Positions 40,205-53,065 are shown, counted from the stretch's first letter. The stretch is 64,000 nucleotides of DNA from Sipunculus nudus (GCA_026874595.1 CM049306.1:42904019-42968018), one strand, 5' to 3'. The notes: generated by a model not told the origin, from the sequence alone. Translations and numbers: made by a program.

Positions 40205-41786
40205 ACTAGAATACGGGTAGTCGACAATCGACTACTTGTATCCGCCTAAATCAGAGTGGAACGGGTGAAGTGTTGCATATTAGCATGGATATTTTATCCC
40301 ATGGCAGACAAACAGATGGGAGCTGTGCAAACATGGCTGCAGGTGGCGCCACCAGTTTTGCGTATGATAAAGAGCTATGTGAGATTTATACACATGCAAA
40401 ATTTTGGCCCAATCGGTCAAACGGTTCCCTAGATATGAGCTTGGATGTCTGCAGCGTAAACTTGATTGTAGGTGGCGCCACCTGTCATAAAATCAGAAAA
40501 GCTATCCAGGATGTATAAGCATGCCGAATTTCAGGTGAATTAGTCAAACCACTGCAGAAATATGAGTGATTTTAACCCAAGGCAGACGAACAGATGGACA
40601 CTGTGCAAACATGGTTGCAGGTGGCGCCACCATTTTTGGTGTATGTTATAAAGCTCTCCGAGGGCTACATTTGTGCAAAAAAATTTTCCTGATCGGTCAA
40701 ACAGTTCCTGAGATATGAGCTTGGATGTCTGCAGCGTAAACGTGAATGTAGGTGGCGCCACCTGTCATAAAATCAGAAAAGCTATCCAGGATGTATACGC
40801 ATGCTAAATTTCAGGTGAATTAGTCAAGTCACTGCAGAGATATGAGTGATTTTAACCCAAGGCAGACAAACAGATGGACACTGTGCAAACATGGTTGCAG
40901 GTAGCGCCACCATTTTTGGTGTATGTTATAAAGCTCTCCAAGGGCTACATTTGTGCAAAAGAATTTTCCTGATCGGTCAAATTCCCGAGATATGACTTTT
41001 GATGTCTGCAGCGTAAACGTGAATGTAGGTGGCGCCACCTGTCATAAAATCAGAAAAGCTATCCAGGATGTATACGCATGCCCAATTTCAGGTGAATTAG
41101 TCAAGTCACTGCAGAGATATGAGTGATTTTAACCCAAGGCAGATGAACAGATGGACACTGTGCAAACATGGTTGCAGGTGGCGCCACCATTTTTGGTGTA
41201 TGTTATAAAGCTCTCCAAGGGCTACATTTGTGCAAAAGAATTTTCCTGATCGGTCAAACGGTTCCCGAGATATGAGCTTGGATGTCTGCAGCGTAAACGT
41301 GAATGTAGGTGGCGCCACCTGTCATAAAATCAGAAAAGCTATCCAGGATGTTTACGCATGCCCAATTTCAGGTGAATTAGTCAAGTCACTGCAGAGATAT
41401 GAGTGATTTTAACCCAAGGCAGACGAACAGATGGACACTGTGCAAACATGGTTGCAGGTGGCGCCACCATTTTTGGTGTATGTTATAAAGCTCTCCGAGG
41501 GCTACATTTGTGCAAAAAAATTTTCCTGATCGGTCAAACGGTTCCCGAGATATGTGGGTTTATGTGTGGAAACAGACGCACAAACGGACGCAGAGCGCAA
41601 AGGAAAGGTCAGAGGTCAAAACAAAATCGGGGCGCAGCAGTTCACATGTGACCCGAACATAATCCCGGGTTTCGGAAAATTCCGCCCAGCGGTTACGGAG
41701 GAGTTCTCCGGACACCTACGCGGCGGCGGCGGCGGCGGCCAGCTGAAAACATAGTATCCGCAAAACTCTGTTTTGGCGGATACAAT
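40205..41786 (+). mobile_element. Tandem-repeat element (family E), copy 1
   Basis: Begins ACTAGA. A perfect 8-bp stem GTAGTCGA-CAA-TCGACTAC (40217-40235) is followed by subterminal GTATCCGCC (40238-40246). The 3' end is a long hairpin (41754-41783) whose right arm GGCGGATAC (41775-41783) is the inverse of the 5' motif, preceded by a GGC-repeat tract (41721-41738). The array has a ~280-bp period (GGTGGCGCCACCTGTC at 40471, 40751, 41028 and 41308). Each period contains two GGTGGCGCCACC palindromes, so it is a dimer of diverged halves. Minus-strand frames of 69-73 codons are successive translations of the same monomer. Confidence 0.8.
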
Positions 41787-44700
41787 TACACAGAATAAAT
41801 AAAAGCATGCAACAGAACTAGTAAAATGACACAAGTCTTTCTGCAGAAATTAACTTTCTCATACTGAGAATAAAGGTTGTTTATTTAAAGCACTGCCATA
41901 ATGATTGGTATTCTGATTATTAATTCCATAAATAATCTTGTGAATATGCATCTTAATTTTCTCTTGTCATGACAACCTCCAACCAGTACACCCACTACTG
42001 TGTATATTCAATGAATGCCTGCTTTGAAGACAACATGGATTATTAAACATATCAAAGAATATCAAAGTCAGCTTATTATGCAAGATTTCATTTAGAAACT
42101 AAAACAGTGAAGGACTTCCATGTTCAATCTAAGACTGATCATTCTTTGCCTGAAATATTGATGCATCAACTGATGCACGTGGAATGATACATCTACATAC
42201 ATTCATGCCTAATTAACTCAATAAGAATTTGCATCATTTGGTGACAGATCTTGCACCACCTCAGTGGAGCAATCTGTGCTTCACTGACACCATTGAAAAA
42301 GGAATTGGGCTCTAAATTTTATCATAAGAATTTATCAATTATAATTATTAAGTTAAGACTTGACAGAATTGATCAATTACATTAATACAAGTATCATTAA
42401 GTTAGACCTGATAATGCCAAAACATAGTTCACTCCAATCAGCTGTTTGGGAGCCATCTTGTCTCAAGTTCAACTGACAGCTCCATGTTACTGTCAACACA
42501 TCCAAACCAGGATGATGAATTCCAGAGAATCATACATCTAAAGCTGTAAGGCAAGTTGCTTGAGAACTGAATGGTTTAGAACATTTATAGGCAATAAATG
42601 GATAATCTACAGTATTTTTATCAATGGCTCTGACAAGATTCAATTTAATCATCAGTGGTTCTGACAAGAAGCAATATTATTATCAATGGCTATAACAAAA
42701 TACAATTTAATCATCAATGGCTCTGACAAGTATCAATATTATTAACAATGGCTCTAACAAGAATTCATATCATATGTATGTACAAATTTCATAAACATCA
42801 CGTTAGTGCTTTTTTGCATTAGTTGTAGTAAAACAGACTTTCTTTACATTTCAGTTTAAATCTATTAAATTATATTATATTATATTATATAACTCATTTG
42901 AAGAAATAGTATTACTGTGCTGCTAGTCAACTGGCATGTTCTAAAATCTGCTTTTGTGACTAAAATGGTTATGCTTTGCGGCTTTATAAAATAATGGGGC
43001 TTTGGGGAAGTAACCCTGGGTACCTGGATTGGTTGTACGTTATGATTCACCTAAAATTTTATACCCAATTTTATTAAGGAAGGATGACATACTCAGCGGC
43101 ATAGTTACATTATTTGAGGTTAAAGAACTGCCCTAACATCTGCCACTGGAGAGACATTACATCAAGCTGCTAATTTCATCTTAATCAGTAACTCATTGAC
43201 TAAAGCAGCAGTGACACTGCCACATCAAGTGACATTAAGTTAAGTCACAGATATGATAGATCACAAGAACACATGACATTCATTTGACAAATCCTCTTAT
43301 TAACAATAAGAGCAAGAAGGTTACAATTATTATGATCATTAGGGCCTAATTTTCATTACTTAGATCAAAAGTTCAACGGCAAAACACTTGCAAGATCTTC
43401 TTTCTTGACTTTCACTGTACAACAAGTGGGTCACAGAGATCAAAGGCAACCTTTCCTGTCAACACATCTGTTCATCAAACATTGATGCCGCTGCCTTGCC
43501 TCAAAGGCTTTGACTTGTACATCAAAGGGAAAATATTACCAGACTCGTCAAGTAACAAGGATACATAGATCCCTTATTGTCTTCTACCCCCTAATAAGAT
43601 TAATGTAAGAGTCAAGGTCCTGCATGCTCTGTATATATTTAACATAGTTCTAGCGAGGACCTGTAAATTAACCATTGAGATGATATAGTCTTGCCTTTCA
43701 TGTGGAAGGCCAATCACACTAAATTATGACAGCATCCAAGGAAAGGTACATCACTGAATGAACCTGCACTTGGCTCGTAAATTCTGAGTCTAAAGGGCAT
43801 TGCTCCATTGTCTACGGCAACATGGCAATCCATCATCGCAGCAAAACATACGGTAATGGCAGCGTATTAAACAAAACAATAAAACACTTATGCCCACATG
43901 CTAATAAATACAGGTGAAGAAACAACCCATCTCCTGCAGGAGGGAGGCTTTATTAGCCTCTACATAAAGCCAGACAGGCAATCTTGAAATATGTACATGG
44001 CACGGCACAGCAGCTGACCTACAGTGTATTACCTTGAAGTAAGGTCAGAGAAAACATTTCTCCTGGGATTAATTAAAGAAATTCAGAATATATAATAAGG
44101 AAATTCACCTTGCAAACTTCAAAGAGTAGAGCTGGAGGAGGTTTCATGACTGAGTAACAAGTATAAGGGATCACCCTTGCACATTTAGACCAACATAAGA
44201 AGGGGTGTGACATAGCCTTGTTAAGGGGTAGAACTATGGAGCCAAATTTTTGTCCTAATTTTTAACACTACCAGAGCCTCAAAGGCAAATTGCTGAAATC
44301 TCGATGGAACCTCCAAAATCTGCTCAAATTCTAGTTCTATAATTTAGGGATTTGGGCATGGTGAAAGAAAAATGTTATTCTACTTTAAACTTTGCTGATA
44401 CGTCACATCCCCTTGCTACCAAATTCCCTAAGCAGATAGATTCTTGAAACTGCTCATGGGGCTGCCCTTTTGCATACATACCAAAACCCAGATGTCACAG
44501 ATCACATGTCATAATTATGGTTATACCACTAGTATATTCATAATGGTTGATTATGACCTCTTGTTTATTCCAAGCCTTGTGCATATAAAGGGATGAGATT
44601 CAGATGGCTTAACAATTAATAACATATTATTATTCTCCAACAGTTTTCTTCATCTTCATTCAATATCTTTAAAGAGAAAGGAAAAAGATTTATTTTAAAC

Positions 44701-45431
44701 TGTCAATCTGTCTGGGCATTCAAAAGCTGATCTTTATTGTGGTATAAATGAATTCCAACTAAACTAAAAGAGGTGGTTAACAGCAATGAAGAAGTGGGAA
44801 TCAGCAAGTGTGTCAGAACACTGGCATTTAGTCTCATTTGATTAAGTATACAGAGCCCCAATATTGCATGAAAGCAGAACTGCACTCAGTGGGAGTAACC
44901 ACACAAGTTAACATTGTCAATACTGATACCTGCATGATCACATGAGCTGCATCACATGACTTAGTCAAATGACCCATTAAGCAAATGAGTTTCTATTTGT
45001 CAGCTCACCACAAAGTGATTAAAGGCCGCATCATGTATGCTCATGATTATATAGTTTTAGTTACAAGATCATTCATGTATAAGATTACAAGTGTTCTGCA
45101 TTTTGTAAATGCTTTCAATAAATGTTCTTTACCCTAATTTTACCATAAATGAAGTAAATGACAAGCTGGTCTGGTTTCAAAAATTTCAATGAAACATCTA
45201 ATATCCTGAGGTAATCCAATTGAATAAAAGACACTGTTACATTGTGTTTTTTTATAAATCCAAAGTGTATAAAGGTTACCGAGAAATCATATTTCAGTTT
45301 GATTAGTTCATGGTTTGTGGGTGTATACTGTGAATCTATATATCTATATATAGTTCCATTCCCTGTTTAATTATATATGATGACAATACACTCATATTAG
45401 ATCTGTCCTACCTAGTACCTACAACCATTAA
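41787..45431. other. Intronic sequence, mostly unrecognised
   Basis: Contains the 31-bp array at 42619-42770 and a (TATAT)n tract at 42867-42891. No exon or element terminus otherwise. Confidence 0.5.
42619..42770. repeat. 31-bp degenerate tandem repeat, 5 copies
   Basis: TCAATGGCTCTGACAAG and variants start at 42621, 42652, 42683, 42714 and 42745, an exact 31-bp spacing, with CAATTTAATC or CAATATTATT between them. Confidence 0.8.
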
Positions 45432-48083
45432 ACAAGGGACCTATGGGTCACGACGCTCAGCTGTTATATATGATAAAAAAATATTATTTAGAAATGAGGC
45501 ACATGCTGGTTTTGTGTGGTAATAAATATAAGCTGTATTATGAGTTGTTGTTGTTTAGCTTATGTATCATTTTGATAGTACCTTTTGAGACAGGGAAGAG
45601 GATTGATTTCATTTATTTTATTAACAAATGGAGTACTATTGTCACACAGATTTTGACTTGGCCATATAACTTATAAGCAGAACATATAATAAAAGAGTTT
45701 AATTATTTATTAAAAAAAATTACAAATATTGTCCCAAATATAATTTTTATAAAAAATAATAAGAGAATCATATGATTTTTTTAAATGAAATATAACTGAT
45801 ATGATTATTAAAATGATATTAAAGAATATATTCATGAATGCATTCATGAATACATTTTAAAAGTATTTGCACGAGTATTCATATACTTTCATTTTTACCT
45901 GAATTCCTATTCTTTATGCAAGAAATTTTATAATGGAGTACATAATCATATTCGTATTTAAATACAATTACAAAGTATTCGCACCATGTCTGGTATTTAT
46001 TCAGTTTCACCAACCAATGATGTTGAGAATCCTGAATATACAAAATTCACACATTTAAATAATGATCATAAGTACCTGGTTTTATGGCTTTTATTTATAT
46101 TAAAAAATAACTGTAAAAAATTCATTTTGGACTAATTTCACATCAATGTACACACTAGACACAGTAGGAATCTAGATTAATATTATCAACTGCATCTTTG
46201 TCTATCATTAATTTCCTTCATATGATCCCTAATGATTAGTAATGAATAATATGATTTACTTCTTTATCATTAAAATTGAACTGAAAAATGCCATAGGTGA
46301 CTGCATGGTGTTATTTGGAATATGTGACATTCTACCCATCGATACAAGATTCTTATATCACCAGTAACTGCAAGTTAATTTCCTGTTATTATAAACTAAC
46401 AAATTTCTTTTCTATTTTTCTTTAATTTGTTATTAAAAACCAATAAAAATTTATTAATTTATTGTTTATTGTTATGTTGTTGGTTAAAACTACTAGATGA
46501 GTTGGGTTGGACACCTGGATCAACTGTGGCTGCCATAAGCTGCCTGGATTCCTGTATGCCTCGCCTCAAGCGTGCATAATTTGATGAAAGGTCAACAAGG
46601 TCAACATACAGGTGACTCAAGAGGGGCTGGAGAGAGCCAAAGTCTGACAGGGTCTCATAAAAAACATTAATAAAAGCTACACTTTTTGGCCAATTTCTTT
46701 CAGCTTTCTAAACTAAAAAGCTGAAATCCTAATGTGTGCATGATATGAAAATTATATCAACAGTGCTCACAGGACACAAACGTGCCATGGTCACAGTTGG
46801 GCAAAATTTAAGGTACTAATTTTATATTTATACTAATAACTTATAAAATTTGAAAAATTCATAACTAATTTTGGGTATTCAATTGAATCTTGATTAAAAA
46901 ATGTTACATCCCTGACAAAAAAATCTCTAGCTTCAGCAATGCCCTCGTTAAGGGAGTAAATATATTTCTTGATTTTTTACAAAGTGCATTATGTTTGGGC
47001 CCATAACTTAAAACAATTAAGCAATGCTGACATCATTCTGGCATGTGCATAGAGAATGAAAAATATGTATATTATTTATGATTAAAGTCAGATCAGTGGT
47101 TTTGATATTAGGCAGTCTTGAAGTGTAACAATGGGTTTTTAATGGAAAAATGAAGTTTTTCATTAATATCTCAAAGGTATTAAGTCCTAGTGACCAAATT
47201 CTTGGCATGGTGGGGATTTTGGAGACATCTAACTGTATGCCAAATTTAAGGAACTAAGAGCTGGTGCTGGGGAGCTGAGCTCTTGCAAACTACATAACAC
47301 TAGCTTGATGTAAACAATATGTTACATGGTGCTTGAAAACTTATTAAAATCTACAGTTTTTGATCAACTGGTTTCAAATTTTTGGTGTTAACAGTTGAAA
47401 TGCTAACAAAAACATGCTGTGAAAATTAAATCCACAGTACTTACAGGAAAAAAACGTGCCATGGTCAAAGTTGGGCAAAATTTAAGGTACCAATTTTTTA
47501 TTTTTATTAATATTTTAAAAAATTTAAAAGATTTTCATCTAATTTTGGGTATACAATTTAATTTTGATTAATTAAAGTTATATTACTGGAAAAAAGGTTG
47601 ATAGCTTTAAAATTTTTTGTGTTAAGTGATCAAATATCTTTCCTGATTTTTTACAAAATGCATTATGTTTGGGCCCATAACTTTTTTAAATTAAATAATA
47701 CAGACATAATTTCTGGCATGTATATAGGAACTATATAGAGGAATATTTATGGTAAATATGAGGAAAAACAGATGAGTGGTTTTGATATTAGGCAGTCCTG
47801 AAGTGTGAAAATATGTTTTTAATAAAAAATTGAGGTTTTTCCTTAATTTCTCAAAGGAACGAAGGTGCAAAGACCCAGTTTTCGGCTTGGTAGGAGATCT
47901 TGGGGACATCTAACATTATGCTGAATTTTGGATTCCTAGGTCTTACGGTTTCAAAACGTGCCACATCTACGGACGGACGGACGGACGGACGGACGGACGG
48001 ACGGACGGACGGACAGACGGACGGACGACGGACAATGGACCACGACTATAGCTCAGATGACTTATAGTCAGCTGAGCTAAAAA
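45432..48083 (+). mobile_element. Tandem-repeat element with family-A termini (copy C)
   Basis: The 5' end is ACAAGGGACCTATGGGTCAC followed by GCTCAGCTG (45455-45463). The 3' end is TAGCTCAG...CTGAGCTA with TCAGCTGAGC at 48068-48077, then CTAAAAA, preceded by an (ACGG)n tract (47970-48030). Two divergent copies of a ~675-bp unit lie in the 3' half (GGGCAAAATTTAAGGTAC at 46799 and 47474). Termini match family A, but the internal unit differs from A and matches the element ending at 63705. Whether 45.47-46.6 kb is part of one element is uncertain. Confidence 0.55.
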
Positions 48084-48177
48084 CTCATGGTACAATTGAT
48101 TGACAGGGTATTTGTGCAATGACTAAGTGCATGCTTGAAAATGTAATTTCATCTGGTTAACTGTGTCATTTGAAATA

Positions 48178-48262
48178 CAGTGGAACCTGTCTGAAAGACC
48201 ACCTGTGCATTAGGAGCCCTTTGGCCAGTCCCACAGATGGTCATATTTCACAGGTTTCACTG
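48178..48262. mobile_element. 85-bp Tc1/mariner-like MITE
   Basis: Ends CAGTGGAACCTGT and the complement of ACAGGTTTCACTG form near-perfect TIRs extending about 28 bp, so the element is almost all hairpin. TA duplications flank it (48176-48177 and 48263-48264). The left 30 bp match the right end of the 990-bp element at 17659-18648. Confidence 0.8.
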
Positions 48263-48264
48263 TA

Positions 48265-48511
48265 AAAAGAAACTATGATATGCTGTACTGCAGTTTTTGG
48301 TTCTACAGAGTAAGCAGGGTTAAAGCCATGCTGTTCAGGAGTAGACTGGACAATCTTCTGACGGCCGGCACAAAGCTAACATTTGCAACCCAACAACTGG
48401 CACAAAATTTAAAAAATTGGCAAAATACCAACTACCAGCAATAAAACTTTGGTGATTTATTACCGAAAACCTTTTTAAATTTGTTCCTCATAGGTATGTT
48501 TACAAAAATGA
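48265..48511. other. Intronic sequence, nothing recognised
   Basis: Short spacer between the MITE and family E copy 2. Confidence 0.5.
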
Positions 48512-50247
48512 ACTAGAATACGGGTAGTCGACAAGCGACTACGTGTATCCGCCTAAATCAGAGTGGAACGGGTGAAGTGAGGCATGGATTAAGTGGCAAG
48601 GGGAAATAGAGTGAAGTGTTGCATATTAGCATGGATGTCTGCAGCCAAATTGTGTATGAAGGTTGCCCCCCCTACCACAAAATCCAGAAAGCCGTCCCAG
48701 TTGTATACATATGCAAAATTTAAGGCAGATAAGTCAAACCACTACATGTATATGAGTGATTTTAGCCCGTGTATCAGATGGACGCTGAGCAAAAATGGTT
48801 GCAGGTGACGGCACCAGCTTTGCGTATGAAAAAGAGCTATGTGAGAACTATACACATGCAAAATAATTTTCCTGATCGGTCAAACGGTTCCCTAGATATG
48901 AGCTTGGATGTCTGCAGCGTAAACGTGAATGTAGGTGGCGCCACCTGTCATAAAATCAAGAGGGCTGTCGGGGATGTATAAACCTGCAAAATTTTAGCCA
49001 GATATGTCAAACCACTGCCGAGATATGAGTGATTATATCCCATGGCAGACAAACAGACAGGAGCTGTGCAAAAATGGCTGTAGGTGGCGCCACCAGTTTT
49101 GTGTATGTTATAAAGCTCTCCAAGGGCTACATTTGTGCAAAAAAATTTTCCTGATCGGTCAAACGGTTCCCGAGATATGAGCTTGGATGTCTGCAGCGTA
49201 AACATGAATGTAGGTGGCGCCACCTGTCACAAATCAGAAAAGCTATCCAGGATGTATACGCATGCCAAATTTCAGGTGAATTAGTCAAGTCACTGCAGAG
49301 ATATGAGTGATTTTAACCCAAGGCAGACGAACAGATGGACACTGTGCAAACATGGTTGCAGGTGGCGCCACCATTTTTTGTGTATGTTATAAAGCTCTCC
49401 AAGGGCTACATTTGTGCAAAAAAATTTTCCTGATCGGTCAAACGGTTCCCGAGATATGAGCTTGGATGTCTGCAGCGTAAACATGAATGTAGGTGGCGCC
49501 ACCTGTCACAAATCAGAAAAGCTATCCAGGATGTATACGCATGCCAAATTTCAGGTGAATTAGTCAAGTCACTGCAGAGATATGAGTGATTTTAACCCAA
49601 GGCAGACGAACAGATGGACACTGTGCAAACATGGTTGCAGGTGGCGCCACCATTTTTTGTGTATGTTATAAAGCTCTCCAAGGGCTACATTTGTGCAAAA
49701 AAATTTTCCTGATCAGTCAAACGGTTCCCGAGATATGAGCTTGGATGTCTGCAGCGTAAACGTGAATGTAGGTGGCGCCACCTGTCACAAATCAGAAAAG
49801 CTATCCAGGATGTATACGCATGCCAAATTTCAGGTGAATTAGTCAAGTCACTGCAGAGATATGAGTGATTTTAACCCAAGGCAGACAAACAGATGGACAC
49901 TGTGCAAACATGGTTGCAGGTGGCGCCACCATTTTTTGTGTATGTTATAAAGCTCTCCTAGGGCTACATTTGTGCAAAAAAATTTCCTGATTCGTCAAAC
50001 GGTTTCCGAGATATGTGGGTTTATGTGTGGAAACAGACGCACAAACGGACGCAGAGCGCAGAGGAAAGGTCAGAGGTCAAAACAAAATCGGGGCGCAGTA
50101 GTTCACATGTGACCCGAACATAATCCCGGGTTTCATAAAATTCCACCCAGCGGTTACAGTGGAGTTCTCCGGAAACCTACGCCACGGCGGCGGCGGCGTG
50201 CAGCTGAAAACATAGTATCCGCAAAACTCTGTTTTGGCGGATACAAT
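48512..50247 (+). mobile_element. Tandem-repeat element (family E), copy 2
   Basis: Same orientation and termini as the copy at 40205: ACTAGAATACGGGTAGTCG at the start, with a 7-bp stem (GTAGTCG / CGACTAC) where copy 1 has 8 bp. GTATCCGCC follows. The 3' hairpin ends in GGCGGATAC (50236-50244). The array period is exactly 279 bp (GGTGGCGCCACCTGTC at 48934, 49213, 49492 and 49771). The tail with GGGCGCAG and a GGC-rich tract is nearly identical to copy 1. The first ~200 bp contain a more diverged half-monomer. Confidence 0.8.
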
Positions 50248-50460
50248 GAGAGCCAACAAATCATTAAACATGGCAAACAGGCCTAATGCGAAACTGTGCT
50301 ATGGGATATACATCAGGAATAATGCTTCCATGCTGGACTGTTACTTTCCATGTGCAAGTGTGACATGTATATGTACAATGCAATCAATAAACATTTTGAA
50401 CCTAAGTACATGCACCAAGTACACTAAAGTCACTGCTGAAATACTGGCATGTGTTTAAGC

Positions 50461-51060
50461 AATACAAAAATGATTGTAGGTGACACCACCAGTCTTGTGT
50501 ATGAGAAAGCCATCAAAGATGTCTGGACATGCAAAATTTCAAACAGATACTTCAAACCACTATTTGGCTTTTTGCACAGATGTATGAAACAATTGAAGGG
50601 TGGCACCACAAGTCTTGCATACAACAAAACTATTCCAGATGTATCGACATGTATAATATCGGGCTAATATGTCAAATCACTACTGAGGTATAAGCAGCAG
50701 CCTACACTGCAAAAATATTTGTAGGTGGTGCAACCTGTCTTGCGTACAACAAAGCTATGTGAGATGTATACATATGCCCAATTTCAGGCTGATATAAATA
50801 CAAATCCCTCCTGAAAAATAAGAAGGGCATACACTATGCAAAAGATTTTGTACATGACACCACCAGAATTGCACATGACAAAGCTATCCTTTATGTATAA
50901 ATATGCACAATTTCAGACTGATATATCAAATCCCTCCTGAGAAATAAGCAGGTACATACTTTGTGCAAAAGTCATTGTAGATGGTGACATCAGTCTTATG
51001 TACAAGAAAGCCATCAAAGATGCATTGACAGGTCAAAATATCAGGCCAATACATCAAACT
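50461..51060 (+). repeat. Diverged ~125-130-bp array related to family E half-monomer
   Basis: Five decayed copies of the word (A)GGTGRCRCCACCAGTCTTG followed by TANNANAAAGC(T)AT occur near 50477, 50600, 50724, 50853 and 50984. Each is followed by CAGATGTAT-like and ATTTCAGGCTGATAT-like words, which are also the words in family E. Spacing is about half the family E period. Single further decayed words occur at about 51568 and 51860. Confidence 0.55.
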
Positions 51061-51138
51061 TCTCTGGGCTGACCAGGCTTAGGTAAGAAAGGCCATCGCC
51101 CCAGAGTTGACTGGAAAAAATAGCTAGCTTCAGCTACT

Positions 51139-51234
51139 GCACTGAGTGAACTCTTGACCTGCACCTGGATGCACTGAGTGAACTTTTTACCTGTACCTGA
51201 CTGCACTGAGTGAACTCTTGACCTGCTGCATAAT
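51139..51234. repeat. 32-bp tandem repeat, 3 copies
   Basis: GCACTGAGTGAACT starts at 51139, 51171 and 51203, with (T)CTTGACCTG between. Confidence 0.85.
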
Positions 51235-53065
51235 CTGATACAGTTGGCAGTCTAAAGATATAAATAGATCCAGACACACCTTTGGCCTGTTGCCAAATCT
51301 GAAATAGTTGGCAGGCAGCCAAGCTATTTAAAGATATGGACACAAATATAAGCCAAATAATGACCACAAGACCAACTTCAGCTTTCTATGACTCTACCAA
51401 AAATCAACAAACCCAGTCTATTCTGACACAATTGAAAGAACCATATCCTAGGATAATACTTGTGACAAATTTAATGATTTAGCTAGACAGTTACATCCTA
51501 AAACAATTTCAAAAGAAAGAGGCTTAAAATAATGAGGTTTTTGTCTGTAAAAAACAGGTTGGTGTAGGTGGCATCACAAAAACTGCAATTTCAAATATGA
51601 GTCATGTGACTAACATTTGTACAAAACTTGGTGATGCTAGCTCCTATCGTTTATGAGATTGTTATGCCAGTATGCTTACTTGCCAAATGACTAATTTCAA
51701 ATTCCTGTAGCAATTCCAAAATTCATCAAACCCAAACCATTCGAACAAACTTTAGAGAGCTTATTTTTGGGATCATCTCTGTGAAATGTTGAACCATTTG
51801 GCTGAATGATTTCAGAGAAGAAGTTTCTTTAGCTTTCCCCCATAAAATGTAAGTTAATGCAGGTGGCACCACAATATGCTCAATCCCAAAACATTTGTGA
51901 CAGATTTTTGCATACAATTTGGGGATGCTAGCTATAAGATCGATGATTGGTCATTTAATACTTTGATATTCAATAATTTGTTGCATTTTTGCATAATCAT
52001 TTACAAACAATTACGTGTGGACATGGACAGAAGTTGCAATATCCAGGAAAAAAAATAATCTAACCTTGTCAGAGATGTAAGGAAGATGGGACACAAAGAA
52101 GCCAATAGCATTAAAACTTAACCTTGTGCAGCTAGCAAGGGTCAACAACCCTTCCATTACCTTGACCTTTCAGCATGATGTACAAGTCAAACTGAATTTT
52201 AAGTATCACTCATGCAAATTAAAAAATTAAACAGTAATAAAATAAGACATTAAATAGTTGATCAATAATAAGCCATCTGTTTTTGTTTTCAATCATCAAA
52301 CATGATTTTACAGCAAATTTCTACCACTACTATCCATACCCGTGAATGCCAAGAGAACAGTTCAATGCAGCACATAATTTCCGTACTCTTGTACCCAGAG
52401 GAACTGAGAATGTTTTATGCTTCAGCTGTAATTGCTTTTCTTGATATTAATGAACAGGAATGAACACAACACCTGAAGCTGTCAGACTGGAATGCAGCAT
52501 TACAAATAACAAGCATCAAGTTCAGTGCTTGCAGTTAATAGTCTTGAAATTAACATAGAGATGCAAAATGTATTGGACATTAAGAATCAGTAAAAAATAC
52601 ATCTAATGTTTCCTGAATTCAAGTCACAGTAAACATTCCACCATACGTTTTTCTTCATATATAAAAAACTAACATTTAATTTGATTGGTTGTTATATCAC
52701 CTGTTACATCATATATTCTGCAATACATGATTATCATGAGCTGTCTGTTGTTGTCTTCTTTTGATCAAGACAATGAGGAGGAATGGCCTTTGGTTTTTCA
52801 AGGGTTAACAATATTAAAGTCACAATACTGATAATCAGTTCATTAGTACCCTTGTTGCCATGTCTATAGTTATGTACCTTGGCACAAAAGAATTAATCAA
52901 ATGTCTGCTGACACAATAAGTTACAATATAGATCCCTAGTCCTATGAGTTTTAAAAAAAAAAAAATACCAGTATAGGAGGCAGCTAGTATGCTGGAACTC
53001 CTAAATCTCAAACAACTAAATTTATTGTATTTTCCTTCGTGTTAAAGTTGCAGGGACTGACAGAA
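51235..53065. other. Intronic sequence, nothing else recognised
   Basis: AT-rich sequence leading to the donor-derived array. Two isolated decayed GGTGGCNCCACNA words occur near 51568 and 51860. No exon was recognised. Confidence 0.45.

Noticed and set aside
40540-49502. Five or more similar minus-strand frames of about 70 codons starting MAPPTF (40540, 40829, 41106, 48948, 49290)
   Set aside because: They are the same tandem monomer of family E read once per period. Conservation follows the DNA repeat, and there is no splice or codon signature.
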